Shown: positions 1 to 9,808, numbered from the stretch's first letter. The stretch: DNA of 64,000 nucleotides from Myxococcales bacterium (GCA_016793325.1 JAEUKI010000003.1:1-64000), one strand, 5' to 3'. Numbers and translations: made by a program. Notes: a model not told the origin generated them from the sequence alone.

Positions 1-1320
1 ACCATGCCGTCGGTGTTTCGCGGGTTCATCGCGTCGGCGCCGATTTCGTCGCGCGTCGGGACACCGTCGCCGTCGTCGTCGTTGTCGAGCGCGTCGATCG
101 TTCCGTCCATGTCCGTGTCGCGGCCCATGAACATCGGGCCCATGCCCACTTCGCGACCGTCGGGGACTCCGTCCATGTCGCTGTCCGCGCTCATCGGGTT
201 CGTTCCGAGGCGCGTCTCGTCCATGTTGGGAATCCCGTCCATGTCGTCGTCACGGTCGCCGACGCACAGACCGGTCATCGCGTTGCACAACGGTGTCGGC
301 GCAGCGCAGTTGGCGTTCGAGTTCATCGACGGCGCCGCTGCGTTGGTGCGCGCGGCGCCCGCTTCGCGCGGGTCGTTGTCGGGCACGCAGTCGTTGTCGC
401 TGTCGAGGTCGAGGAAGTCTCGCGCGCCGTCGGCGTCGCTGTCCGCAGGCATCGCGGGCATCGCGCCCGCTTCGACGAGGTCGGTCACCGTGTCGCCGTC
501 GCTGTCGCGATCGAGCCACGCAGGCGCCATGTCCATGTCCAAATCCGGCGTCATTCCCGCGGCCATTCGCTCGATGCTCGTGGGGATCCCGTCGCCGTCA
601 TCGTCCGCGTCGAGGTAGTCCGCGAGCATGTCGCTCGTGCCTTCGCCCATGGGCACCATCGCATCGGAGTTGCGCGGCATCATGGCGCCGCCCATCCCGA
701 GCTCGTCCGCGGTCGACAGTCCGTCGCCGTCGTCATCGGGGTCGAGGTAGTCCGCGAGGGTGTCCGTCGCGACGCCGGGCGCCGCCGCCCCGTCGCTGTT
801 TCGCGCCATGAATTGCCCGCCCATCCCGAGCTCGTCGCGCGTCGGGACGCCGTCGTTGTCGTCGTCCGCGTCGAGCGAATCGATGCGCATGTCCATGTCC
901 GTGTCGACTGCGGGCGTGCGCGCCGTGATCACCGTTCGATCTGCGTCGTTCGAATCGACGGTCGAGAGCAGCCCGTCGCCGTCTGCGTCGGCGGCCATGT
1001 CGAGCCTGCCGTTGCGGTCGGCGTCGAGCATGGCGCTCCCGTTTTCGATGAGGTCGAACACGCCGTCGCCATCGGAGTCGAGGTCGAGGTGGTTGGGAAT
1101 TCCGTCGCCGTCGAGGTCGACGCGATCGTCGACGCCATCGGAGTTGCCATCGACGAAGCCCGCAAAGTCACGATCGAGGTAGTCGAAGACGCCGTCCGAA
1201 TCCGCGTCTGCGGACGGGTCGCGACCGTTGCCCTCGATTACGTCGGGCACGCCGTCGTTGTCGTCGTCCGCGTCGGACACATCGACGACGCCGTCGCCGT
1301 CGCGGTCGAGTCGTCCCACG
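1..1320 (-). repeat. Coding TSP3 repeat tract
   Basis: This stretch encodes repeated Asp/Gly-rich calcium-binding units of the form D-x-D-x-D-G-x-x-D/N (minus strand). On the plus strand they appear as recurrent GTCGCCGTCGTCGTC-like words. It is part of the partial secreted protein, not an independent element. Such tracts often vary in copy number between strains. Confidence 0.7.
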
Positions 1321-2642
1321 GTGACGGTCCACGTCTGCGTGGTGGTTCCGCCATCGCCGTCGGTGACGCGAACGGTGAACGTGAACATCTGCCCCATCTG
1401 CGCAGGCGTCGGCGTCCACGTGACGGTGCTTCCGGACAGCGTGGCGCCCGGAGGCGAAGCGGTCAGCGAAAACACGAGCGGATCTGCGGCGCCCGCAGGA
1501 TCCGTCGCCGTCGGCGTGTACGTATACGCCGTGCCGACCGTCGCCATCGTCCCGGGCATACTCGAAAACGTGGGCGCCACGTTGGCGACGGTCACCGTCG
1601 TCGTGGTGCTCGCCGTCGTGTCGCAGCTCGTCGCCGAGAGACGAACGCCAACGGTGCGCGTCGCAGGGCCGTCGATCGTCGCGGCGTTGAACGTCACCGA
1701 TGCGCCGGTGGTCTCGAAGGTCCCGTTGTTGTCGAGGTCCCACGTGATGGTCGCGCCCGTCTCGGTCGTCGTGGCCATCAGCATGCCCGTCGATCCTTCG
1801 TTCACGGTCGCCCCGCTGACGGTGGGCGTCGCGCACGCGCGGCCGCGAACCGCGAGCGAGCCGAGCTCACCCGCAGGGGCGCTGACGCACGTCGTGAGCG
1901 ATTGCCATCCCATCGGAATCGACGAGAACGTCCCGTGACAAAACGAACCCCACGTGAGGTTCGCGGTGCCGCCCGAGGCGACGATGCCCGTCAGCACCGG
2001 ATGCGTAGAACCCGCGGTGGTGATGGTCGACACCTCGTCGTTGCGCGCTCGATTGATGACGAACGGCGCGCCGAACGTCGGCTCGAACGCGTTGATGGGG
2101 ACCTCGGTGTTTCCACCGGCGTTGCGACAGCCGTACTGCAAGTACATCCCGGTCGCGCCGCCCGAGGCCGTGCGGCCCGTTGCTGTGATCCACGCGGCGC
2201 TGTTGCGCTGGATCGCACGCGCGCCCAAGCCCGCGGGGGTCGTCGAACTCGCGTGGAGAATCGGATCGGAGGACAGCACCACGACGCGACCGCGCACAGC
2301 CGGTCCCCACGTCGCTTGAGTGTCGCGGAGGGTGGCGAGGTTCGTTCCCGTCGTCGAGCAGATGTCGGCGTCGACCCAGATCCCGTCGAACCCGCCGAAG
2401 TCCGCCGTCGTCAGCGCTCGCCACGCCGCGTCCGCCGCAATCGTGATCGTGGTCCCCGCGGGAAAGTACACGCGCGGGTCGGTGACCCCGCCCGCCGCGG
2501 GCGTCGTCGTCACGCCCGGTCCGTACACCAAGATGCGCGGCTGCGCCTGCGCGTCGGACGTCTGTTGCAGCGCTGCGAATCCAGCGGCGAGCGCGACGAG
2601 GGCGACGGCCTCCGTCCTCACGCGCGTGCGTCGAGTGCTCAT
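1..2642 (-). CDS. Secreted multidomain protein with Ig-like and thrombospondin-type-3 repeats (partial, C-terminus beyond the window)
   Basis: The frame starts at ATG 2642-2640 ([21 protein letters not shown]) and stays open to the left edge, about 880 codons, so the C-terminus is missing. Residues 1-35 form a signal peptide. A cysteine-containing domain of unknown type fills roughly residues 36-270. Next come two Ig/cadherin-like beta-sandwich segments; one opens with APTFSSMPG and ends in TWTVTV. From about residue 440 the protein is a run of calcium-binding TSP3-type repeats, such as [10 protein letters not shown] and DSDGDGVFD. This architecture is typical of large cell-surface or secreted proteins of myxobacteria. 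The overall role (adhesion or matrix) is inference only. A GAAAGGA stretch upstream could act as a weak ribosome binding site. Confidence 0.8.
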   Translation of the reverse strand, partial: MSTRRTRVRTEAVALVALAAGFAALQQTSDAQAQPRILVYGPGVTTTPAAGGVTDPRVYFPAGTTITIAADAAWRALTTADFGGFDGIWVDADICSTTGTNLATLRDTQATWGPAVRGRVVVLSSDPILHASSTTPAGLGARAIQRNSAAWITATGRTASGGATGMYLQYGCRNAGGNTEVPINAFEPTFGAPFVINRARNDEVSTITTAGSTHPVLTGIVASGGTANLTWGSFCHGTFSSIPMGWQSLTTCVSAPAGELGSLAVRGRACATPTVSGATVNEGSTGMLMATTTETGATITWDLDNNGTFETTGASVTFNAATIDGPATRTVGVRLSATSCDTTASTTTTVTVANVAPTFSSMPGTMATVGTAYTYTPTATDPAGAADPLVFSLTASPPGATLSGSTVTWTPTPAQMGQMFTFTVRVTDGDGGTTTQTWTVTVGRLDRDGDGVVDVSDADDDNDGVPDVIEGNGRDPSADADSDGVFDYLDRDFAGFVDGNSDGVDDRVDLDGDGIPNHLDLDSDGDGVFDLIENGSAMLDADRNGRLDMAADADGDGLLSTVDSNDADRTVITARTPAVDTDMDMRIDSLDADDDNDGVPTRDELGMGGQFMARNSDGAAAPGVATDTLADYLDPDDDGDGLSTADELGMGGAMMPRNSDAMVPMGEGTSDMLADYLDADDDGDGIPTSIERMAAGMTPDLDMDMAPAWLDRDSDGDTVTDLVEAGAMPAMPADSDADGARDFLDLDSDNDCVPDNDPREAGAARTNAAAPSMNSNANCAAPTPLCNAMTGLCVGDRDDDMDGIPNMDETRLGTNPMSADSDMDGVPDGREVGMGPMFMGRDTDMDGTIDALDNDDDGDGVPTRDEIGADAMNPRNTDGM

Positions 2643-2818
2643 GATTGTGTGTGTGTCCTTTCGAGAGCGAAGAGCGTTTTCTCCGTTCAGGGTATTCGAT
2701 CTCCGCGCGTGATCGCACGCGTCGGGTGCGCTGGGGAAGCGCTACTCAACGTCGAGACGGGTCCGGTTTCTGTCAGTGAAAACACTAGCGCTTCACGCGC
2801 TTCGCGCCGACCAGACGA

Positions 2819-4321
2819 TCATCGATCCCCGCTGCGCAGACCTGTGCGATGGTGGTGGGTTTGTCGTTTGACTGTGCGACGAGCGATCCACCCGATCGCT
2901 CCGAGCAGCCCTGTCACGGCGCGAAGATCGAGTGACTGACGCGCCGCTGCTGAGCACTGGCAGCCGCCCGTCGCGCGCAACGGCGACGGGACGCGCGCGT
3001 CGCTCGGCGCAGCGGGCACGTCGATGGGCGAGACCCGATCGGCGATCGTGGTCGCGTCACGCGGCTCGACGTCGGGCTCGCTCGCGGCGTCGTCGGCAGC
3101 GCTGTCCGCGACAGCGTCGGTCGCGCCGTCCGACGCGGCGTCCGTGGGTGCGGCGTTCCACACGCCTTCGGCGCAGCGGCCGCGCGGCGGCGCGGGAGGG
3201 CGCGTGATCGCGAGGAGCTGCGCGCGCACCGTCGGCCACTGCGCTGCGCACCGCGTCCTCACGCGGGTCCCGTCTCCACAGGCCTCGGGGCCGCGAATGT
3301 CTTCGATCGCGAGCAGTCTTCGAAAGCTCTCGCCGCCGTCTTGCGAGCAGCCGAACGAGTATCCCGCCTGCTGCTCGGACGCCGTCGCGAACACAACGCC
3401 GCGGCGATAGCGCAACGATCGCGCGCGCAGCGTCGTCGCGAGCGGTCGAAACGTCCCGCCCCCGTCGTCGCTGCGCTGCAAGCGGGCGCCCTCTTCTGCG
3501 GACATCGCCCAGATCGTCTCGAAGCCTGGCGTCGCCGCGGCGCCCACCATCGCGCCGGCGCTCGTCACGAGCGTGCGCACCGTCGCCCCGCTGTCGTCCG
3601 AGCGCGCGAGCGTGCTGCTCCCGTCCGTCGCAAATCCCCGCAAGAGAAGCCGCCGATCGTCGATCGAGTCGACCGCCGCGAGAAACGTCGCCGCCGTCAT
3701 CGCGAGCGGCGTCGCGGTCGTCGGGTCGAAGACGTCACCGCCGCTGTCGCTGCGGAGGATCCGCGCGTAGCCCAGGCGATCCTGCGCCGTGGCGTAGAGG
3801 AGAAATGAATTCATGGGCGCATAATCGATCGTCTGCGTGAAGTACTCGGACGACGTCCACGCGCGACGAAAGGTCCTTCCGTCGTCGTCGCTGAGCAGCA
3901 CGCGCGTCCCGCCAGTGGCGAGCTGCTGCGAGAGCGCGACGCGGGCGCCTCGCGCGGTCACGTCGATGCTCGGGTCCGTCTGGCTCTCGGCGATCGGCGA
4001 AAAATCGCACCAATCGCCGCGCGCGATCGCGGCGCCCGCGGGGAGCGTCACGACCAGCGCGCCGCTGTCCGTGATGGCCGTCACGGGGTCGTACTCGCCC
4101 GTGAACCCGAGCGCGTCCTCGCAGATCCATTGCCAACGCTCACCGGCGTCGAGCGAGACGAGCAGGCCGAACGTCGTCGTGATCGCGATTCGATCGCGCG
4201 CGGCGCCGTCGCCGAGCGAGAAGAACTGCGCCGTGGGAAAGCGCCCGTTCGCCGACGCGTCGCGCCCGAAGAGCCCCGCGCACAAGGCCGTCGCCGCGAT
4301 CGATCGTCGAGTGAGCCTCAC
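2819..4321 (-). CDS. Secreted BNR/Asp-box-like protein with MYXO-CTERM-type tail
   Basis: The 500-residue product starts with a twin-arginine-like signal (MRLTRRSIAATALCAGLFG, cleavage near ASA-NG). The body carries repeated Asp-box-like turns (SLDAGERWQW, SDDDGRTFRRAW, SDSGGDVF, SDDSGATVR, SDDGGGTFR, SQDGGESFRR), as in sialidase or photosystem-stability-factor beta-propellers. I saw no catalytic sialidase residues, so a non-enzymatic propeller is likely. A low-complexity Ala/Asp linker follows from about residue 390. The end has GGCQCS near residue 452, then a hydrophobic stretch and basic residues, the MYXO-CTERM pattern of surface anchoring or sorting. About 15 residues rich in His and Arg follow, which is longer than usual. 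It lies 39 bases after pgl on the same strand but is functionally unrelated. Confidence 0.72.
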   Translation of the reverse strand: MRLTRRSIAATALCAGLFGRDASANGRFPTAQFFSLGDGAARDRIAITTTFGLLVSLDAGERWQWICEDALGFTGEYDPVTAITDSGALVVTLPAGAAIARGDWCDFSPIAESQTDPSIDVTARGARVALSQQLATGGTRVLLSDDDGRTFRRAWTSSEYFTQTIDYAPMNSFLLYATAQDRLGYARILRSDSGGDVFDPTTATPLAMTAATFLAAVDSIDDRRLLLRGFATDGSSTLARSDDSGATVRTLVTSAGAMVGAAATPGFETIWAMSAEEGARLQRSDDGGGTFRPLATTLRARSLRYRRGVVFATASEQQAGYSFGCSQDGGESFRRLLAIEDIRGPEACGDGTRVRTRCAAQWPTVRAQLLAITRPPAPPRGRCAEGVWNAAPTDAASDGATDAVADSAADDAASEPDVEPRDATTIADRVSPIDVPAAPSDARVPSPLRATGGCQCSAAARQSLDLRAVTGLLGAIGWIARRTVKRQTHHHRTGLRSGDR

Positions 4322-4360
4322 GCACTGCGATGTACCACAGGCGCGTCGCCGCGATTCGCC

Positions 4361-5107
4361 TCACGGACGCGACGCGTGATCCAGCAAGAGCACTGTCGCC
4401 TCGCGCCCGCGGGTGAGCGCGAGCCTCGTGTCGAGCAAGAGAACCGGCGCCGACGAGGCCGTTACGCTCGCGCTCGAGAGGGCGCGTCGCGCTTCGCGCT
4501 TCTTCGCGCCGACGAGCAACACGAGCACGTTGTGCGCGCGTCGAAGCGCCGTGGGCGTGAGCGTGATCCGGCTGACGGCGGGGTTCATCGGCGGGTCGTG
4601 AAGCGCGGCCACGAGCGCGCCGCCGTCCTCGTCGATCAACGGACACCCTGGAAAAAGCGAGAGAATATGCGCGTCCTCCCCGACCCCCATGACCAAGAGA
4701 TCGAGCGCTCCATCGTCTCCGCACGCGTCGCGGAGCGCTCGCTCGTACGCGGTCGCGCCCGCGTCGAGGTCATCGCTCCACGCGGGCATCGGATGGACCC
4801 TCGCGAGCGGGACTTGGTCGAGCAGCTGCGCTCTCGCGTTGCCGAAATTGCTCAACGGAGAGTCGGGGGCGACCGCGCGCTCGTCGCCGAAGAACACGTC
4901 GACAGAGCCCCAGTTGAATTCGTGGGACGGAGCTTCGCGCAGCGCTTTGTGCATGGCCGCAGGAGTGCTCCCTCCCGCGAGCGCGACGGTGAACGTGCCC
5001 CGCGCGCGCTGCGCCTCGGCGCCGATCGCCAAGAAGAGCTCGGCGGCGCGCGCTCCGACCGCGTCGCCGTCGGCAAGCTCGACGACCGTGAATCGCTCGA
5101 GGCTCAT
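4361..5107 (-). CDS. pgl: 6-phosphogluconolactonase
   Basis: This 248-residue protein should hydrolyse 6-phosphogluconolactone to 6-phosphogluconate, the second step of the oxidative pentose phosphate pathway, in the cytosol. It shows the family signatures ALAGGSTP (about residues 43-50), VDVFFGDER (about 69-77) and MGVGEDAHILSLFPG (about 140-154). The length is normal for the DevB/Pgl family. Its ATG overlaps the opcA stop codon by four bases (ATGA), so translation is probably coupled. It is the last gene of the gnd-zwf-opcA-pgl operon. Confidence 0.93.
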   Translation of the reverse strand: MSLERFTVVELADGDAVGARAAELFLAIGAEAQRARGTFTVALAGGSTPAAMHKALREAPSHEFNWGSVDVFFGDERAVAPDSPLSNFGNARAQLLDQVPLARVHPMPAWSDDLDAGATAYERALRDACGDDGALDLLVMGVGEDAHILSLFPGCPLIDEDGGALVAALHDPPMNPAVSRITLTPTALRRAHNVLVLLVGAKKREARRALSSASVTASSAPVLLLDTRLALTRGREATVLLLDHASRP

Positions 5108-6234
5108 CGGCGATCACCGCGAAGAAACCACGGCGCGGCCATCGCGAGCGCGTCGAGAAACAGCTCGTCTCGCTCGGGGCGATCGAGCAACCTGCGCAGC
5201 ATCCGCGGGGTGTCCGGCGGCCCGATGCGAAGCACCGCCTCGGGGAGCACCGCGCCTGCGCACGCCCCTCGCCACGCGATCACGCGAGACGCGCCCTCGC
5301 GCTCGAGCTCGAAGCGATCTCCGACGGCCGACGAGAGCGTCACGCGCGTGAGCGCTCCCTCGTGCAATCCGGGCCGCGGATCGACGGTCATCGTGAGCGC
5401 GAAGGGCTGCCCGTCCGGCCGCGAGAGCCAGAGCGCGCGCCCGTTTTCGCGCGGGGCCCAGCGGATGCTCGCGGGGGTCTTCAGCCGCGATCGCGCGGCA
5501 AACCACCCGGCGAAGAGCGCTGCCTTCGCGCTCGCGAAGTCTCCCCGCGCCGGCGTGTGAAACGCGAGCTCGAGCGACTCGCATCGGTGAAGGCCCGCGA
5601 GCGTCGCGGGGTCGTCGAAGAAGCGCGCGAGCGACTCTTGCCACGGGCGCAGGCGCAGCCACTCGATGTCCGAGATGCTCTGGGTGGGTCGAGCGCGGGG
5701 GGTGACGTAGCGCTGGAGCGTCGTGAGGTCTGTGAGGTCGATCTGCGACGAGTCCACGGTGACGACGTCCGAGCGATCGGCGAGCCGCACGAACGCGGTC
5801 GGCTCGTCGGGCACGTCCCCGAGCCACCAGAGCACCACGGGGACGCCTGGCGCCAACACGCGCTCGACCACCGTCGCGACGTGCTCGCGCGCCGTTCCCC
5901 GCACGGTGAGCACGAGTGATTCGCCCACGTACGCGCCGGGCTTGGAGACGTCTTCGAGAAGCGACGCTCGCGTGAGCACCGGGGCATCGCCCACGGGCGA
6001 CTCGAGCTTCACGACGATCACGCGCCCCGGGTGACCCGGGATCACGTCGCGCGCGGCGTGGACGGCGTACGCGAGCTCTTCATCGGTCTGGCACACGCAC
6101 ACGAGGTTGAGCGTGCGGGTGCGCGAAGGGTCGCCGAGCGCGAGCCACGCGCGGTTGAGCGCGCTCTCGGCCTGATCGATCGGCACGTCGATGGGGCCGG
6201 GCGGGACGCTCGTCGCCGTCACGGGCGCCTCCAT
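5104..6234 (-). CDS. opcA: Glucose-6-phosphate dehydrogenase assembly protein OpcA
   Basis: The start chosen is ATG 6234 (MEAPVTATSVPPGPIDVP), giving 376 residues; a longer frame upstream reads like antisense of zwf. OpcA proteins allosterically assist glucose-6-phosphate dehydrogenase in cyanobacteria and actinobacteria. Family features seen are the N-terminal segment RTLNLVCVC near residue 38, PVVLWWLGDVP in the middle, and WLRLRPWQESLARFFDDP. It lies between zwf and pgl, overlaps the zwf end by 16 bases, and its stop overlaps the pgl start. Context and sequence agree, so confidence is high. Confidence 0.9.
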   Translation of the reverse strand: MEAPVTATSVPPGPIDVPIDQAESALNRAWLALGDPSRTRTLNLVCVCQTDEELAYAVHAARDVIPGHPGRVIVVKLESPVGDAPVLTRASLLEDVSKPGAYVGESLVLTVRGTAREHVATVVERVLAPGVPVVLWWLGDVPDEPTAFVRLADRSDVVTVDSSQIDLTDLTTLQRYVTPRARPTQSISDIEWLRLRPWQESLARFFDDPATLAGLHRCESLELAFHTPARGDFASAKAALFAGWFAARSRLKTPASIRWAPRENGRALWLSRPDGQPFALTMTVDPRPGLHEGALTRVTLSSAVGDRFELEREGASRVIAWRGACAGAVLPEAVLRIGPPDTPRMLRRLLDRPERDELFLDALAMAAPWFLRGDRR

Positions 6235-7760
6235 CGACGGCCGTCGCGTTCGACGAGGGCCTCGGCGCTCGCCGGGCCCCAGGTGCCCGCGGCGTAGTTG
6301 GGAAACGACGGCGGTGGCATCTCGTTCCACGCGTCGATGATGGGCGAGACGTAGCGCCACGCTTCGTCCACCTCGTCGTCTCGCGCAAAGAGCGTCGCGT
6401 CGCCGAGCAGCGCGTCCAGGATCAACCGCTCGTACGCGTCCGCGCTCGTGCGTCCCCAGGTCGCGCCGTAGCGAAAGTCCATGTTCACGTCGCGGAGCAA
6501 CATGTGCGAGCCCGGCTGCTTGGCCGCGAAGCGCAGGGTGATCCCCTCGTCGGGTTGAATACGGAGCACCAATTCATTGGGCGCGGTCTCCGCTTGGGAC
6601 CTCCCGAAGAGCGCCACGGGGATGCCCTTGAAGCGCACGGCGATCTCGGTCACGCGGCGCGTGAGTCGCTTTCCTGTGCGGATGTAGAAGGGCACACCCT
6701 GCCAGCGCCAGTTGTCGATCTCGCAGCGCATGGCGGCGTACGTCTCGGTGCGCGAGTCGGGGTGAACGTCCTTCTCTTCTCGGTACGCGGGGAGGAGTCC
6801 CCCTCCGAGCGTCCCGCGGCCGTATTGACCGCGCGCGGTGAGCTCGGCGATGCGATCGCGGTGCATGGGCCGCAGGGCCCTCAGCACCTTGACCTTCTCG
6901 TCGCGCACCGCGTCCGCGTCGAACGCGGACGGAGGCTCCATCGCCACGAGCATCAAGAGCTGAAACAAGTGGTTCTGAATGATGTCTCGCGTCGCGCCGG
7001 CGCCCTCGTAGAACTTGCCGCGCCCCTCGATCCCGATCTCTTCGGCCACGGTGATCTGCACGTGGTCGATGGTCTCGCGCCGCCACAGGGGCTCGAAGAT
7101 CGCGTTGCCGAAGCGAAACGCGAGGACGTTCTGGACCGCTTCTTTTCCGAGGTAGTGATCGATGCGGTAGATCTGCGACTCGTCGAGCACCTCGTGCAGC
7201 GCGCGGTCGAGCTGCCGCGACGACTCGAGGTTCGTGCCGAAGGGCTTCTCGACGATCACCCTGGTGAAGCGCGAGCGGTCCGAGGCGTCCGCGATGAGCC
7301 CCGCGGCCTTCAACTGCTTGGCGATCACCGAGAAGAACTCCGGCGGCGTCGCGAAGTAGAACAGGCGATTTCCACGCGTTCCGAAGGTCGAGTCCACGGT
7401 GTCGAGGTGCTCTTTGAGTCGCGCGAACGCCGCGGGCTCGTCGAAGTTGCCCTGCACGTACGAGAGCGATGGCTCGAAGCTCGCCCACGCGTCGGCGTCC
7501 ACGGGCTTGCTGCGCGCGAACTGCGCCGTCGCCTCGCGCTGCTCCGCGCGAAACTCCTCGCTCGAGCCGTCTTTTCGGGCGAACCCGACGATCGCGCTCC
7601 CGGGCCCGAGCATGCGCGCGAGCTGCAAGTGATACAGCGCCGGAACGAGCTTGCGCCGCGTCAAATCCCCGGACGCTCCGAAGATCACGATCGCCGACGC
7701 GGGCGCCAGGCGCTCGTCGTCGAGCCCCGCGCGCAGGGGATTCTCTGTGCCTGTATTCAT
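6219..7760 (-). CDS. zwf: Glucose-6-phosphate 1-dehydrogenase
   Basis: The 513-residue enzyme oxidises glucose 6-phosphate to 6-phosphogluconolactone with NAD(P)+. It has the nucleotide-binding motif FGASGDLTRRKLVPALY (residues 27-43), EKPFG (171-175) and the substrate-binding signature RIDHYLGKE (199-207). Length and motif spacing match the family. It follows gnd after only six bases and overlaps opcA. Co-location with opcA suggests the enzyme needs that partner for full activity. Confidence 0.96.
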   Translation of the reverse strand: MNTGTENPLRAGLDDERLAPASAIVIFGASGDLTRRKLVPALYHLQLARMLGPGSAIVGFARKDGSSEEFRAEQREATAQFARSKPVDADAWASFEPSLSYVQGNFDEPAAFARLKEHLDTVDSTFGTRGNRLFYFATPPEFFSVIAKQLKAAGLIADASDRSRFTRVIVEKPFGTNLESSRQLDRALHEVLDESQIYRIDHYLGKEAVQNVLAFRFGNAIFEPLWRRETIDHVQITVAEEIGIEGRGKFYEGAGATRDIIQNHLFQLLMLVAMEPPSAFDADAVRDEKVKVLRALRPMHRDRIAELTARGQYGRGTLGGGLLPAYREEKDVHPDSRTETYAAMRCEIDNWRWQGVPFYIRTGKRLTRRVTEIAVRFKGIPVALFGRSQAETAPNELVLRIQPDEGITLRFAAKQPGSHMLLRDVNMDFRYGATWGRTSADAYERLILDALLGDATLFARDDEVDEAWRYVSPIIDAWNEMPPPSFPNYAAGTWGPASAEALVERDGRRWRRP

Positions 7761-7766
7761 CTTCGC

Positions 7767-8663
7767 TCAGCCCTTCTTCACCGCGTGTCCGCCGAACTGG
7801 TTGCGCAGCGCGGCGATCACCTTGGCCGAGAACGAGTCGTCTTGTCGCGAGCGAAATCGCGCTTGCAGCGCGAGCGTCAACACCGGCGCAGGGACGCTCT
7901 GCTCGACCGACGCCTCGACGGTCCAGCGCCCCGTGCCCGAGTCGTCGACGTATCCCTTGATGGTCTCGAGGCTCGGGTCCGCTTCGAACGCGCGCGACGC
8001 GAGCTCGAGCAGCCACGAGCGCACGACGCTCCCGCGGCCCCACAGCTTGCTCACGGCGCCGAGGTCCGGTTTGAATGGGCTTGTTTTCAAGAGCTCGAAG
8101 CCCTCCGCGTACGCTTGGAGCATCCCGTACTCGATCCCGTTGTGGATCATCTTGACGTAGTGCCCTGCGCCCGCGGGGCCGACGTGCGCGTAGCCGTCTG
8201 GCGGGGCGAGCGTGGCGAGCGCGGGCTCGACGATGGCGAACGCCTCGGGCGTGCCGCCCACCATCAAGCAGTAGCCGTTGTCCAAGCCCCACACGCCGCC
8301 CGACGTTCCCGCGTCGACCCACAGAATGCCCTTCGACTCGAGCTGCTTGGCGCGGCGCACCGAGTCCTTCCAGTGCGAGTTCGCGCCGTCGACGATCACG
8401 TCGCCAGCGCCGAAGTGCCCCGCGAGCTCGGTCAACAACATCTCCGTCGGCGCCCCCGCGGGAACCATCATCCACGCCACCTTCGGCCCCTCGAGCTTCG
8501 ACGCGAGATCCGCCAGCGAGCTCGCCGGGATCGCCCCCTCTTTCGCGAGCGCTTCGACCGCCTGCGGGTCCCGGTCGTACGCGACGACCTCGTGTCCGCC
8601 TCGCAGCAGTCTGCGCACCATGTTTCCACCCATTCGGCCGAGGCCGACGATCGCGATCTTCAT
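7767..8663 (-). CDS. gnd: 6-phosphogluconate dehydrogenase, decarboxylating, short form
   Basis: The start chosen is ATG 8663 (MKIAIVGLGRMGGNM), giving 298 residues; the upstream extension has no family resemblance. It should convert 6-phosphogluconate to ribulose 5-phosphate and CO2. Visible features are the dinucleotide motif GLGRMG (residues 7-12), SGG (121-123) and the catalytic GHYVKMIHNGIEYG with Lys171 and Asn175. At about 300 residues it is the short GntZ/YqeC type, not the 470-residue form. Asp30 after the second strand suggests NAD+ preference, which is inference. It is the first gene of the operon and diverges from the dihydrouridine synthase gene 34 bases away. Confidence 0.9.
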   Translation of the reverse strand: MKIAIVGLGRMGGNMVRRLLRGGHEVVAYDRDPQAVEALAKEGAIPASSLADLASKLEGPKVAWMMVPAGAPTEMLLTELAGHFGAGDVIVDGANSHWKDSVRRAKQLESKGILWVDAGTSGGVWGLDNGYCLMVGGTPEAFAIVEPALATLAPPDGYAHVGPAGAGHYVKMIHNGIEYGMLQAYAEGFELLKTSPFKPDLGAVSKLWGRGSVVRSWLLELASRAFEADPSLETIKGYVDDSGTGRWTVEASVEQSVPAPVLTLALQARFRSRQDDSFSAKVIAALRNQFGGHAVKKG

Positions 8664-8697
8664 GGCGCGCGATGCTACATCGCGTATACGTCCCGCC

Positions 8698-9741
8698 GTG
8701 AACGTCGGTCCTGCCGATCCCACGAATCCAGGTGATCCGTTCTCCCGCTTCGCGGCGATCTACCGCGCGCGCCCGGCCGCGCTCGCGCCGATGGAAGACG
8801 TCACCGACGCGGTGTTTCGCGCGGTGTGCCGCTCGCTCGGCGCGACGCTCTGCTTCACGGAGTTCGTCAACGTCGAGGGCCTCCTTCGCGGCGCCGCCGT
8901 CGCGAAGCGAAAGATCACCCTCGCCGAAGGAGATCAACCGACGGCCATTCAGATCTATGGCTCGGACCCCGCGCGCCTCGCCGAAGCCGCGGTCGTCGCC
9001 GAGGCCGCGGGCGCTGCGTTCATCGACATCAATTGTGGCTGTTGGGTGCCCAAGGTCGCCGGCAACGGCGCCGGCGCCGCGTGGTTGCGCGAGCCCTCGG
9101 CGATGGTCGCGATGGCCGCGATGGTCGTTCGCGCGGTGAGCGTCCCCGTGACGGTGAAGACACGAATCGGGCTCGGGCCCGAGTCGCACATGCCCATCGT
9201 CGACCTCGCGAGGCGCCTCCAAGACGCGGGCGTCGCCGCGCTCACGGTGCACTGCCGCACCGCGCAAATGGGTCACTCGGGAAAGGCCGATTGGCAGTGG
9301 GCCAAGCGCGCGAAAGAGGGCGTGACGTTTCCTGTCCTCGTCAACGGAGACGTGCGTTCGGCCAGCGACGCCGAGCGCGCGCTCGCCGAGACGGGCTGCG
9401 ACGGCGTGATGATCGGGCGCCGCGCGATCGATCACCCGTGGGTCTTCGGCGAGGTCCGCGCGCGGCTCGAACGCGGTGAGTCCGTGATGGCCCCGTCCCG
9501 CGAAGAGCGGGCGAGGGTGGCTCGCATGCACATCGCGTGGGCCATGGAAGCGGGCGGCGAGCGCGAAGCGCTCATGGCGGCGCGCAGGCACGTCGGCGGC
9601 TACCTCGCGGGCCTCGAAGGCGCCGCGCGGCTCCGAAAGGCCATCAACGAAGCCCGCTCGTTGGACGCTGTCTACGCGCTGATCGATCGCTGCGTTCAAG
9701 GGCGCGCCGAGCACGACACCGCGCACGCGCTCGACGAGTGA
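8698..9741 (+). CDS. tRNA-dihydrouridine synthase family protein
   Basis: A TIM-barrel FMN enzyme that reduces uridine to dihydrouridine in tRNA D-loops. The GTG at 8698 gives 347 residues; an in-frame ATG at 8662 would overlap the gnd start codon. Motifs seen are APMEDVTDAVFR (residues 30-41), the uridine-site segment DINCGCWVPKVAGNGAGA (110-127), VKTRIG, VHCRTAQMG, NGDVRS and DGVMIGRRAIDHPW. The catalytic cysteine is expected at Cys115, yet the usual following proline (GCP) is tryptophan here. Which Dus subfamily it belongs to is not certain. It is monocistronic and followed by a long palindromic region. Confidence 0.85.
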   Translation: MNVGPADPTNPGDPFSRFAAIYRARPAALAPMEDVTDAVFRAVCRSLGATLCFTEFVNVEGLLRGAAVAKRKITLAEGDQPTAIQIYGSDPARLAEAAVVAEAAGAAFIDINCGCWVPKVAGNGAGAAWLREPSAMVAMAAMVVRAVSVPVTVKTRIGLGPESHMPIVDLARRLQDAGVAALTVHCRTAQMGHSGKADWQWAKRAKEGVTFPVLVNGDVRSASDAERALAETGCDGVMIGRRAIDHPWVFGEVRARLERGESVMAPSREERARVARMHIAWAMEAGGEREALMAARRHVGGYLAGLEGAARLRKAINEARSLDAVYALIDRCVQGRAEHDTAHALDE

Positions 9742-9755
9742 CCCACACGCGCGCT

Positions 9756-9780
9756 CGCGCTGCTGCGAAGCGCCGCCCTC
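9756..9780 (+). repeat. Outermost inverted repeat, left arm (25 bp)
   Basis: CGCGCTGCTGCGAAGCGCCG and five following bases match the reverse complement of 10249-10273 at 24 of 25 positions. These arms bracket the whole palindromic region. Confidence 0.85.
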
Positions 9781-9787
9781 ACGACGG

Positions 9788-9808
9788 GCTGACAGCGGGA
9801 CACATCGC
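9788..9808 (+). repeat. Direct repeat of 21 bp, copy 1 (copy 2 at 9871-9891)
   Basis: GCTGACAGCGGGACACATCG plus one base recurs at 9871-9891 with one change (GACAACGGG). This suggests the left half arose by duplication of a unit of about 83 bases. Confidence 0.8.

Noticed and set aside
813..2939. 708-codon plus-strand frame across the left-edge secreted protein
   Set aside because: The minus strand encodes a signal peptide, Ig-like domains and TSP3 repeats in one frame; the plus frame is Arg-rich and has no features.
6574..9726. Very long open frame opposite and across zwf, gnd and the dihydrouridine synthase gene
   Set aside because: Composition is Arg/Ala/Gly-rich with no motifs; it is a by-product of high GC at third codon positions of real genes on the other frames.
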